Below are positions 44,516 to 53,491 of a stretch of 64,000 nt of DNA, piece by piece (position 1 is the stretch's first letter; each line of letters starts with the position of its first letter). The stretch comes from Bactericera cockerelli. Taxonomy: Eukaryota; Arthropoda; Insecta; Hemiptera; Triozidae. A model generated the notes under the pieces. It ran no database searches. It worked only from the letters and a program-made list of their open reading frames with translations, and had not been told where the DNA came from. The DNA lies in assembly GCA_024516035.1 (NCBI GenBank), contig CM044967.1, forward strand, positions 4,210,859-4,274,858, read 5' to 3'. The position numbers and the translations under genes are program-made.

Positions 44516-45325
44516 ACCCTAAAAGCTTGATAAACGCAACTCCAAAAGTTTTCCTTGCTCTTCGCCTCTTACAACTGACGGTACCACCCATCTCTATTGT
44601 TTTCAGAAAAAGTTGTAAGTAATAAGATCACAACTTACACAACTCTGAGGCTTTACTCATTATGAGAAATTTAAACCCCGTGCATTGATCGCGATGCGAA
44701 CGGCAAGATTATAAACGTTTTTGTAATTTCTTTCTTATTTGTAATTTCTTTCGAGAGCTACTTTTTTGTAATTTCTTTCTTATTTGTAATTTCTTTTCTT
44801 CCCCCCTGTTAACTACATATTACTTTGTGGACGTATTTTATCCAAATATTGTAATATTGTCTTTATATTGGATTCTTTCCGTTAATAAAAGTGCCCTTAA
44901 ATCATTACCATTACTTTTCTTTTATGTCCGTTCCGGTAGCTCAGTGATCCAGAGCTGGTAATCCAGAGGTCGCGGGTTCGAATTTCTTTTTACAGATACA
45001 AACAAATTACCAATACTTACACAAACGAAATCTTTAATTTTTTAAAGATTTCAAAATTTAATCCTATTTTTTAATTCACCCCTTTATGTCTTGGCGTTTT
45101 TTTCCCGACAAGGTCTGTGTTCAATGGTCCATTTAGCATCTGTGTAACGCTTCCTCTTTGGTTTGATTTACTAATCTGTTCTCTGAAACAATAATATTCG
45201 TAAAAAATAGTTCATAAGATCGCCACGACCTTGGGCCAAATTGATAAAAAGTTCCGCCTGAAATCCACCGTTCGATGAATATCAGTAAAACTCAACGCTT
45301 ATGGAAGTTATATTAAAAAGTTAAA
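44516..45325. repeat. Short direct repeats and an S4-like head
   Basis: TTGTAATTTCTTTCTTATTT and partial copies alternate at about 44719-44796. An S4-like head (TTCCGGTAGCTCAGTG, GTCGCGGGTTCGAA) is at 44931-44985. No gene. Confidence 0.5.
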
Positions 45326-45467
45326 GTTACCATATTTGTGTTCATCACTTTCGTGATATCACAACTACTCAAACTCGCTTTACTAAATCTACGCTGAAAC
45401 CGGGACTTGAAACCACCGATCAAGGTTACTAGTCCACTGCCTTATCGATCAAGCTACTGAGGACGGT
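45326..45467 (-). mobile_element. SINE family S2
   Basis: ATCACTTTCGTGATATCAC (inverse), CTTTACTAAATCTACGCTG, box-B region GGTTTCAAGTCCCGG and head CCGTCCTCAGTAGCTTGATC. Confidence 0.85.
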
Positions 45468-45509
45468 TGGAAGTTACAGTAACGCAGACTATTAATTATG
45501 TATAATGCG

Positions 45510-45690
45510 AGAGACGGGGTTTTTTTAAACTCCATTCGCTGTAATCTCACTGAAAAACTACCCTCATTGACCTCACCAAGCCTGGGTTGGGCCAGGAATA
45601 GCCAGCATCACAAGGTTTTGAATTCCAATGGTTTTTATCCAAGTCCTAACCTCGCTGGACGTTGCTGGACTTCAGTGAGTTTGTTGACAG
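45510..45690 (-). mobile_element. S3-related repeat (S3b)
   Basis: Minus strand AACGTCCAGCGAGGTTAGGA, CCTGGCCCAACCCAGGC and CAGCGAATGGAGT. The plus frame 45498-45698 is its shadow. Confidence 0.55.
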
Positions 45691-45789
45691 AGAGATAGGT
45701 AATTTTATTGGCTTAAGATAGGTAACTAACTGTATTTCACCATGTATTTCCATTGCCTATTTGAAGTTTTGTTGGAACAAAGATCTTTA

Positions 45790-46006
45790 CAATAATAATA
45801 ACACTCTTTAGTGGAAGGTAACCACCAGGCGAGGTTAATGCTCAAAGCATTTCCTACCACCTAACCCTCAGAGTCTTATTATTATGTAGTCACAAACTCA
45901 AATTAATGAGGAAAAATTCATGCACTTGGTGGGATTCGAACCAACGGATCCCTACGCTACCTGGATTACCAACAGCGCGTTAACCTCATGACTATACCAA
46001 TGCACG
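45790..46006 (-). mobile_element. SINE family S1, full length
   Basis: AAT tail to head CGTGCATTGGTATAGTCATG. Box B GGTTCGAATCCC is intact and the anticodon-arm side has a small deletion. Confidence 0.85.
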
Positions 46007-46445
46007 TAAGTCCTCTTTATGACAAATCTCCCCATCCACTAATTATACTAATTAAGGAAATGTATGAAGTTAACATTTCTCTAGATGAAACTTGGATTAA
46101 CTAAAAGTTTATTTGACACATCCACTATAGTACTTAGATTGAGCAAAACTTATATTTGACACGTTTCTTTTAAACAAAAGTTTTTTGACACATCCACTAT
46201 TAGCACTAATAAAACTTGATTGAGAAGAAGTGGCTTGAACCTAAACTTGGATTATTAAGCTTCACCGTACTGTATGTAGCACATTACTAGTGATCTTAGG
46301 ATATGAGCAAAGTTATATTTCCTTACAAAAGGTTTTTTTGACAACTCCACAATTAGCACTGTGTGTAAAAAGAAGGGATTCAGCACATCACAAGTTCACA
46401 TCATAACTAATTTTGGTTTAAGATTGAGCCATATGTTCTGGTATG

Positions 46446-46632
46446 TTCTGATATCATGTACATCTAGTACAACTTCTCACTTTCTGTTAACTGTTAAAAT
46501 AGAGAGGTTAGTTGATGACATGAATAATCAGAACTTTACCTGCTGATGAGAGCAAATAAGCTCGAAACAGCTGTCCAGGAATGTTCTGATATTCATGTAC
46601 ATCTAGTACAACTTTCTCACTTTTCTGTTTAT
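46446..46632 (-). repeat. E satellite-like repeat, about 1.3 units
   Basis: TTCTGATATCATGTACATCT and AGTACAACTTCTCACTTTCT occur at 46447 and again from about 46580, a period near 133 bp. Between them are CCTGCTGATGAGAGCAAATA and AGCTCGAAACAGCTGTCCAG. This uninterrupted copy serves as the empty site for the mariner insertion at 56248. Confidence 0.7.
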
Positions 46633-46783
46633 ACTGTATACGTACTGTACTGTACAGATACATAGTGATTTTAGCATATCCCCTAATTGAAAACTAAGAT
46701 TGAGCAAAGGTATATTGATACTTTCAAACAAAATTGTATCTGACACTTCACCTATTTCTACTCATTTAAACTTAACCGACCTC

Positions 46784-46925
46784 AGTAGGTTGATCGATAA
46801 GGTAGCGGACTTGTAACCTGGAGGTCGGTGGTTCAAGTCCGGTTTCAGTGTAGATTTAGTAAAATTGATAGTTTGAGTAGTTGTGATATCACGAAAGTGA
46901 TTAACACAAATATGATAACTTTTTT
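46784..46925 (+). mobile_element. SINE family S2
   Basis: CGACCTCAGTAGGTTGATCG, box B GGTTCAAGTCCGG (one base lost), GATATCACGAAAGTGATTAA and tail ATATGATAACTTTTTTTT. Confidence 0.87.
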
Positions 46926-47068
46926 TTAAATTTAGCAAAAGTGTATTTATGACACATTCACTGTATTCAATGAAATCTTGTGTTGTGCCAAAGTGTATGG
47001 TGACATATTCACTAATTTAATCTAGGTTTGGGTCACAATAGTTTTCTACTATATTGAAACACTTCTAT

Positions 47069-47440
47069 TGTAATCCAGTAGCGGAGGGATTCGTTGGTTT
47101 GAATCCCACCCAGTGCATGCATTTTTCCTTATTAATTTGAGTTTGTGACCACGTAATAGTTGGTAGAAAATGTTTTGAGCATAACCTGCCTGGTGGTTAC
47201 CTCCACAAATTGTGTTATTATTATAATTGAAAATGTTTCACTCATACATCGTGAGGAAAAATGAGTAGCCATAATGGGACTACCTGTCTGGTGCTGACAG
47301 TATAAATAAATAAAGTCACTTTCATGTAAACAGCGATCAGTGGTAGGATTTTGGAAAATAAGCACGATACTAGTGTATAAAATACCCGGAAATGTCTTGT
47401 AAGTGCTAGCCACCAAAACTTATGACATAATAACACAAAT
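47069..47440 (+). mobile_element. S1 SINE (head-truncated) followed by S6 body
   Basis: 47069-47227 is S1 from TAATCCAGTAGCGGAGGG with box-B region GGTTTGAATCCC to the ATT tail. 47228-47440 is a plus-strand S6 body (CGTGAGGAAAAATGAGTAGC to CCACCAAAACTTATGACATA), diverged in the middle. Confidence 0.65.
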
Positions 47441-47696
47441 AAATTCATTTGCATTTAAGAACAGTCATCTTGCCAAAAAAAAACATCGCCTGCGTGTTTC
47501 TCAACAACCAATATTTATACTAATGTTCGGGTTCCTTTCAACTTGAACATTAGCATGAATGAGACCCCCAATGAATTACTTTAGCTTATTTTAATTATAC
47601 ATAAAGGTATTTTTTAAATTATAGGTAGCACCTGAAGAAAAAAAATATTCTGAATTCAAAAATCTTAATGTATTTATTACATATCCTTTCTCTCAT

Positions 47697-47953
47697 CTCT
47701 TCTTCTTTTCCTTCGTATTATCCGCTTAAGCAGGGTCGACGTTGTTCAACCTCATGGTTGAGGTTGGTTGGTTTTGGCACATTTTTACGCGGATGCCCTT
47801 CCTAACCCAACGATTCTATTTGATTTAACGTCCTGGATTAGGACGGCTACCCACATTAACCTTACCCAGCCTGGGTAGAGCCGGTTTTGCCAGCCCCTCA
47901 TGTACGGAGGGAACAGAATTTTCTGTGTGAAAAATCTGCTCTGACCGGGGATC
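47697..47953 (-). mobile_element. SINE family S3, head-truncated
   Basis: TTCTTCTTTTCC tail, GCAGGGTCGACGTTGTTCAA and body. A deletion removes the GGTTTTACCCTCC block. It stops at ATCCCCGGTCAGAGCAG (minus strand). Confidence 0.78.
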
Positions 47954-48002
47954 TGCTCTCATACTACAATCTTTTGTCGATACTTCGATAGTCATTTTAT
48001 AA

Positions 48003-48615
48003 TATAAAATGATTTGTGTGTGTGTGTGTGTCTGTGTGTATGTTTGTCCTTCTTCAACACGAAAACCACCAGTCGGATTGAGCTGAAATTTTGAATGGTT
48101 ACCAACGACAAATCATTGGGGTCATGCGCTATCTAAAAAGTCTATTTTTCAAAAGTTGAGCTTTTAAATGAGCTTAATATTATCAATAATATCAATACTT
48201 CACGCAATTCAAACATTTTGAGTACTACGTAGCGTATGTAATATTCAAACATTTTAAGTAACATTGAAATTATAATACGGTACATGTAATATTCAAAGTT
48301 GATTCTTTCTCCCCATATACCTACCTGCTCAAGCAACCTTTCTCTGATCATCTGCTAATGTGCTAATGAAAGTATCAATTAATATACTTGTAGCTGCAGG
48401 CATTCGTGTTGTTACGAGATGTATCACCTTTAAAAAGATATTACCTATTAATATGAACATTGAATATGAACATTGAACACAGGTGTGTGTGTATGTGTGA
48501 GTGTGTGTGTTTTTGTGAGAGAGTGTGTGGTTGGTTTGTAAGTGTGTGTGTGAGAGTGTTTGTGTGTGAGTGTGTTTTGTGTGTGTGTGTGTGTTTTGTG
48601 TGTGTGTGGTTTTGA
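48003..48615 (+). repeat. GT microsatellites and a dispersed repeat
   Basis: (GT)n at about 48013-48042 leads into GTCCTTCTTCAACACGAAAA, CCACCAGTCGGATTGAGCTG and AAATTTTGAATGG, a transposon-type repeat. A long interrupted GT/GA-GT tract spans 48482-48612 and generates spurious T/H-rich frames. Confidence 0.7.
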
Positions 48616-48670
48616 TTGTATGTACAGCAGCGCACACGTATCAATACATTATCAAACGTGTTTTTTTTTT

Positions 48671-48796
48671 CAATTGATGGTTGAGTGGTTAAGGCGCTGG
48701 TCTGAAAATCTAGGAAGCGTAGGGATCTGTTGTTCGAATTCCACTCAGTGCATGAATTTATATTCGTTTATTTGAAACTTTGACAGAAAATGACTT

Positions 48797-48835
<39 letters not shown>

Positions 48836-48895
48836 AGCTCGAATAAGGTGGTAGAAAATAAACTCAGCAACTACCTCGCCGGTGGTTACTTCCAC
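48671..48895 (+). mobile_element. SINE family S1 interrupted by a poly-A tract
   Basis: Head GGTTGAGTGGTTAAGGCGC, box-B region GTTCGAATTCC, then about 35 A (48799-48834), then the S1 3' part (AAGGTGGTAGAAAATAAACT, CGCCGGTGGTTACTTCC). The A run may be all that is left of a tiny retroposed insertion. Confidence 0.65.
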
Positions 48896-48939
48896 TTCTC
48901 CACTTTTATTCGCTTCACCTTTTCCCAAACCTTCTTGGG

Positions 48940-49045
48940 GTTGGCATTAGACAACCTCTACCTCATGGTTGAGGTTTGGTTTGGCACTCCTACTTCCAAA
49001 TTTTACGGCAGGATGTCCTTCCTAACGCAAACTCTGTTGAAAGCG
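48940..49045 (-). mobile_element. S3 3' part, diverged
   Basis: TCATGGTTGAGGTTTGGTTT, GGCACTCCTACTTCC and GGATGTCCTTCCTAACGC match the S3 3' end on the minus strand. Confidence 0.5.
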
Positions 49046-49372
49046 CCACTGACTTTTGTTTTTGTTTTTTATTCTCACAAAGCTGATACTGTATCTGTTT
49101 AACGTCCCCCAATGGGGCCAATAGAGACATTGTCATATTTTGTTGTACTTACGAGTATTATAGGAAATGCAGAGGTGACATTAACACCACCCTTCATTAT
49201 ACATAGATAATTATTTCTAACACAATAGGTACTATAAGCCAACCATCATTTAAAAGTTCATTGTTGGTCGGATTTCCGAATGGTCATCTCAAAGAGAAAA
49301 AAAGTGTTGAACGGAAATAGTTAAGATAGTTCATATAATTATGGATATGATCGATGATTCATCAATAGGTGT

Positions 49373-49462
49373 TAATAATAATAACTCTTTATTGACAAGA
49401 ATAATATTGACAAAGGACGTTACTGACAATTATTGCCTGAGGCAATCTCTGCCATCAAACCC
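49373..49462 (-). mobile_element. LT tail, diverged
   Basis: AATAATAATAACTCTTTATT, then TTATTGCCTGAGGCAATCTC, in which the hairpin is preserved although the surroundings have decayed. Confidence 0.6.
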
Positions 49463-50311
49463 ATCTCTGGTGTTCTTAGTAAAAGGAAATTACCAACAAT
49501 CACATGTTTCTCAAAAGATGTATGTTGTATCTGAGTGCAACATTTTACAAATTGTACAAAAAAGGAAGTAATATTGTTAAGAGTCTTGTGTCTTGTGATT
49601 CATCACAATGAAATCATTCTTTAACTTTACAACTGCCTTGATAATTTTTTTTTGAATAGTCAGTATAAACAGAAAAGTGAGAACTTGTACTAGATACAAA
49701 TAAATGAGGATAAATTCTTGCATTGATTGGGATTCGAACCAACGGATCACTACACTACCTGGATTACCAGACTAGCGTGAATCACTTGACTTGAATACCA
49801 ATTGACAATTTTAAAGTCGAACCCTAGATACATAGAACGGGATGTAATAGAAAAGTCTTCTTTATAAAGAGCAAAACGCAGGGACCTGCGTAATAGAATA
49901 TACCTTGTTTATACTACCGAGGTAAGACTGAAATGTCCCTTTACTCCAGCAGTCAAACAGGTCTTATATATTTTAATTAGGATAAAGGATTATTAAAAAT
50001 AGAGAGAAAAACACTATAATAGTGAACTGACTAAACTCTTTATCATAGATTTTTTGTTCCGTCCCTTGAATTCCAATATATCCAGGTTCGAAATGTTCCT
50101 GTAACATAAGAGTAATAAGCAGGTGTAAATACTGTAAAATGTCACTCTTAGCGTGAAATAGTGACGGGACTTTACAGACGACACGTTGCAATAGGAGACA
50201 ATACAAATTGACGAAGATAGCGATGGGATAGCGACAGATATTTGAAAGGACGTTACGTGAGCGAGAATTTCACCTCTTCTGTCTCGGGCTCCTTTTCAGT
50301 CAATGAGAAAT
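49463..50311. mobile_element. Unassigned stretch with an S1 head and E edge
   Basis: E edge at 49662-49690 (AGTATAAACAGAAAAGTGAG). A minus-strand S1 head lies at 49699-49803 (GATTCGAACC, GGATTACCAGACTAGCG). The remainder is unassigned. Confidence 0.5.
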
Positions 50312-50400
50312 AATTATATGCTCTGAGTGGGATTCGAACCAACGGATCCCTACGCTACCTGGATTACCAGACTTACGGTTTATCCACTTGCTTGTTAGCC
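50312..50400 (-). mobile_element. S1 SINE head
   Basis: GTGGGATTCGAACCAACGGA and TACGCTACCTGGATTACCAG, with the first head bases lost. It ends 22 bp before the TA MITE. Confidence 0.7.
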
Positions 50401-50421
50401 ATCTTGAGCAAAGTCAATATA

Positions 50422-50810
50422 CAGGGTGTTTCAGAAAAGTGTGCATTAATTTTAACCACGTATTTTATGTACCATTTTAGGGGGGGTCAACTCTATAACA
50501 AAATGGGCGAAAGTGCTTCATAAGGGAGATACACATCTCTAAAGGTTCTTTAAAAAAATCTTAGATTTTGAATTACGCCTTACCTGTTAGAGTTATTGAA
50601 ACGCGGAAAAAAATTGACTCCCAATACAAGATGACGCCGTTATTTTGATGTGAGAATTGAGGTCATTGCACTTTCAGGGACGGCCACAGGGGAGTTAACT
50701 GAAAAACAAAATGAAGCACTTTCGCCCATTTTGTTATAGAGTTGATCCCCCCTAAAATGGTACATAAAATACGTGGTTAAAGTTAATGCACACTTTTCTG
50801 AAACACCCTG
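50422..50810. mobile_element. TA-flanked long-TIR MITE, 389 bp
   Basis: TA at 50420-50421 and 50811-50812. Ends CAGGGTGTTTCAGAAAAGTG, with the two arms nearly identical over about 100 bp (50422-50521 against 50710-50810 inverted). No transposase. TA duplication suggests Tc1/mariner mobilisation, and the arm identity indicates recent activity or conversion. Confidence 0.88.
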
Positions 50811-50905
50811 TAGAAGTGGAAACATCAGACTTTCATTAACTTGGTTCTAATATTTAACAAGGGCCCCCTTCTATTAGAATCCTTGTACAAACTTGATGGA
50901 AATAT

Positions 50906-51118
50906 AATAATAACACTTTTTAGTGGAAGTTAACCACCAGGCGAGGTTAATTCTCAAAGCATTTTCGACCACCTAACCCTCAGAGTCTTATTATTATGTG
51001 GTCACCAACTCAAATTTATGAGGAAAATTCATGCACTGGGTGGGATCCGAACCAACGGATCCCTGTGCTACCTGGATTACCACAGAGTAGCGCGTTAACT
51101 ACTTGACTACCAGTGCAC
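50906..51118 (-). mobile_element. SINE family S1, full length with 8-bp TSD
   Basis: GGAAATAT at 50898-50905 and 51119-51126. The minus-strand head GTGCACTGGTAGTCAAGTAG is intact. Box-B region GGTTCGGATCCC. Confidence 0.87.
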
Positions 51119-51377
51119 GGAAATATCAAGTTTGGCGACCATCGAACACGGTGATTCTAATCAATGATGATGAATGATATGTGAAGTAAACTGAAGAGTC
51201 ACCATTTCTCACACCGCTGAAAGAAGAACAATACAGAGATGAAAGCTCAGAGGTTATCTTTATGCAACATTCGATACGTTTGAGATCCGAGCAACAAATC
51301 AGTCTCAGTGTAACGCCAAAATTCTTAATAATTCCTACAGGGTGACCCTATTAATTTATTTACACTTTATTTTTATA

Positions 51378-51560
51378 GCAGTCACCATGGCAGAGTGAGT
51401 TAGCGCGCTAGGCATTGCACGCATGGTGACCTGGGTTCGATCCCCAGCGGGGCAGGAATATTTACAAAATAAAATATAGAAGAAAAAAAATTTAAATTTA
51501 CAATTGCCTTGTAATCCGGGGCGAAGTTAATGCCTTCGTCATTCTCTGACCCTAGGAAAC
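51378..51560 (+). mobile_element. S6-type SINE head with a different body
   Basis: CAGTCACCATGGCAGAGTGA, TTAGCGCGCTAGGCATTGCA and GGGTTCGATCCCCAGCGGGG form a good tRNA-like head. The body (GGGGCGAAGTTAATGCC, TCATTCTCTGACCC) differs from S6 and resembles, inverted, 31120-31175. Confidence 0.65.
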
Positions 51561-51569
51561 ATAGTTATA

Positions 51570-51779
51570 GGTAGTCAAGTGGTTAAGACGCTTTTCTGGT
51601 AATCCAAGTAGCGTAGGGATCCTTTGTTCTGAATCCCACCCAATGTATAAATTTTTCCTCATTTATTTGAGTATATGACCACAATAAGACTCTGAGGGTT
51701 TAGGTGGTGGAAAACGCTTTAAGAGCTAATCTCGCCCGGTGGTTACCTTTCACTAAAAAGTGTTATTATCATTATTATC
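51570..51779 (+). mobile_element. SINE family S1, full length
   Basis: GGTAGTCAAGTGGTTAAGAC, box-B region GTTCTGAATCCC, GACTCTGAGGGTTTAGGTGG, TTTCACTAAAAAGTG and ATT/ATC tail. Confidence 0.83.
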
Positions 51780-52169
51780 CTATAGGCCTATACAAAAAGA
51801 AGATTATTGAAATTTAGTACTACATAATTCTTTGGTTTAGTTATTTTCTTTTAATAGTTTTCAAGCCAGTTAATCTAGACGAACGTATTCTGTTGAGGGT
51901 GTTGGTTTAATTTGATTGATATTGCACAAATTTAATGAACATCAAGATCTGATTGAAATTCGATCCAATCAAGTACAAAGCTTTGCGACCTGGAGAGATC
52001 ACCAAGAAAATTATTTTACTATTGCAAGATCAATATAATTATAAGAAGTATTTATACCACACGAGTTAATGTTTCTGCCACAGACTGAATGTCTATACAG
52101 ATTTTTTTCAGTGGCAGAGAAAAGACCTACACGGTGGCCTCAGAATTGGAAGGTTAGGGTTTCAAATAG
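51780..52169. other. No recognised feature
   Basis: AT-rich, no coding-like frame. Confidence 0.4.
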
Positions 52170-52610
52170 ATGCAGCCGCGAGAAATAGATGCAGCCGCAA
52201 GAAATAGATGCAGTCGTATTATTATTATTTGGATATACATTTATATACAACACAGATAATTACAAATTAATTTACAATATAAGAGAAATAAAAAGAGAAC
52301 AAATAAATAAATATAATATACATAGATCTAATACATATTATGTCCTAACCGTGAAATGCTAAGGAAAAATACTCGTAGTTTGTTGTTATTGTTGTTGTAG
52401 CCAGCTTGGCTACAGCTGGAGAGGTGAGTGATGGTCTCGAACCAACTTTATTTCAAAGTTGGCTCGTCCTGAACCACATATTTCTATGTGCGATCAACCA
52501 TCATGAGGACTTGGACTTTTCTTTATAAGCCATTAAATAGTATAGTAGTGCTTTATTTAGACTGTCGGCTCAAGACATGGAGTCCCATTACGTTAACATT
52601 TTTACGCTAG
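52170..52610. repeat. 19-bp triplet repeat, LT-like AT tail, GTT repeat and 70-bp insert family
   Basis: Three 19-bp units (ATAGATGCAGCCGCGAGAA type) at 52170-52216. An LT-like AT-rich tail in inverse (52217-52350) ends at ATGTCCTAACC without the hairpin. The GTTATTGTTGTTGTAG-headed repeat is at 52389-52535. The AGTAGTGCTTTATTTAGACT element at 52537-52610 is the same as the insert at 34047-34130. Confidence 0.6.
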
Positions 52611-52898
52611 TACCTTTACAAAGGTAGGCCGACGGTTCATAAATCGACACACTGCCAATTACTTAAACCAGGTAACCTAGCTTCGATAGGAGAATAAATC
52701 ACACACCTAGTTTCCTCGTTTTTATAATGCATCTTTTACCTATCATAATAATCTTATGAGATGTCTGTGGTTGATTCCAATACACTTACCGACTCTCATG
52801 TATGTCAATCATGTACGTCAATCATATACGTATGTAATTTACGTTTATACTGGAATAACATGTGAGTTGTATTGAGTGTATTACTGGAATAAGTGTAT

Positions 52899-53122
52899 CA
52901 TATACCACACCCCACGAGTATTTTACTACAAATTTAATACCGATACTCTAAGTAGCTAAAACCCTGTATTTTGTCGGATTATATACCACACCCCGCGAGT
53001 ATTTTACGACCTATACTCTAAGTAGCTAAAACCCTGTATTTTGTCGGATTATATAGCACACCCCACGAGTATTTTACTACAAATACCGATACTCTAAGTA
53101 GCTAAAACCCGGTATTTTGTCG
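52899..53122 (+). repeat. Minisatellite, about 70-80-bp unit x 3
   Basis: Units carry ATATACCACACCCCACGAGT, ACTCTAAGTAGCTAAAACCC and TGTATTTTGTCGGATT, and start near 52899, 52981 and 53051. The first unit is about 11 bp longer. The array lies about 340 bp upstream of the first coding segment of the CPAP1 gene. Confidence 0.85.
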
Positions 53123-53205
53123 CCCGCCGTTGGGCTATTACCCGTGTCTGATGTTCTATTTTGAATTTATAAAAATCCTTTCTTAGTGCGCCCCTACATG
53201 ACACA

Positions 53206-53340
53206 TGGAATCTTTTTGCCTCTTGGTATATGTTGTAGCGTGCCCATCCCATAGTATGCCTCCCCTCTGATGGGCGAGAAGTGACACAATATCTACTTGC
53301 CACTATGGTGCTGGGTCAACAAGGAAGGTGTCCCAAATTT
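53206..53340 (-). mobile_element. TF retroelement fragment
   Basis: Minus strand: GGACACCTTCCTTGTTGACC, GTGTCACTTCTCGCCCATCA and GAGGGGAGGCATACTATGGG correspond to 22064-22190. The 3' A-rich end is missing. The frame 53094-53303 runs through it. Confidence 0.6.
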
Positions 53341-53460
53341 GGCAGCATCAGTTCAATTTGTCTTTAACCCATGGCTTTCCAATGAAACTATAAAGGCTCT
53401 CCATTAATATTATTCTGTATCCCTGTTTTTTGATTTCAGCCACAAGCCACAAATGGTAAA

Positions 53461-53491
53461 ATGGTTGACCATCGGACCATCCTCATTTCAG
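53461..53491 (+). CDS. CPAP1 coding segment 1 (start and signal peptide N-end)
   Basis: The exon probably spans 53440-53491, after the acceptor TTTTTTGATTTCAG and before the donor CAG|GTATGT. I chose the ATG at 53461 (A at -3, G at +4) because it alone leaves phase 1 and joins the next segment as ILIS-G-LTLTIL. The ATG at 53453 is in another frame and stops two codons after the junction. Confidence 0.75.

Larger units (their letters stand above)
46080..47035. repeat. Decayed tandem array broken by E and S2 insertions
   Basis: Units with GATTGAGCAAAA, TTTGACACATCCACTAT and TTAGCACT recur at about 46090, 46190, 46310, 46690 and 46930, increasingly degenerate. The array is interrupted by an E repeat (46446-46632) and an S2 SINE (46784-46925). 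Confidence 0.55.

Noticed and set aside
44184..44591. 135-residue minus-strand frame
   Set aside because: Most of it is the S3 SINE body read in one frame. The same peptide fragments appear wherever S3 occurs (for example 2392-2619 and 27825-28031).
48329..48644. Histidine/threonine-rich frames (HTHTHT)
   Set aside because: Direct translation of a GT/CA microsatellite.
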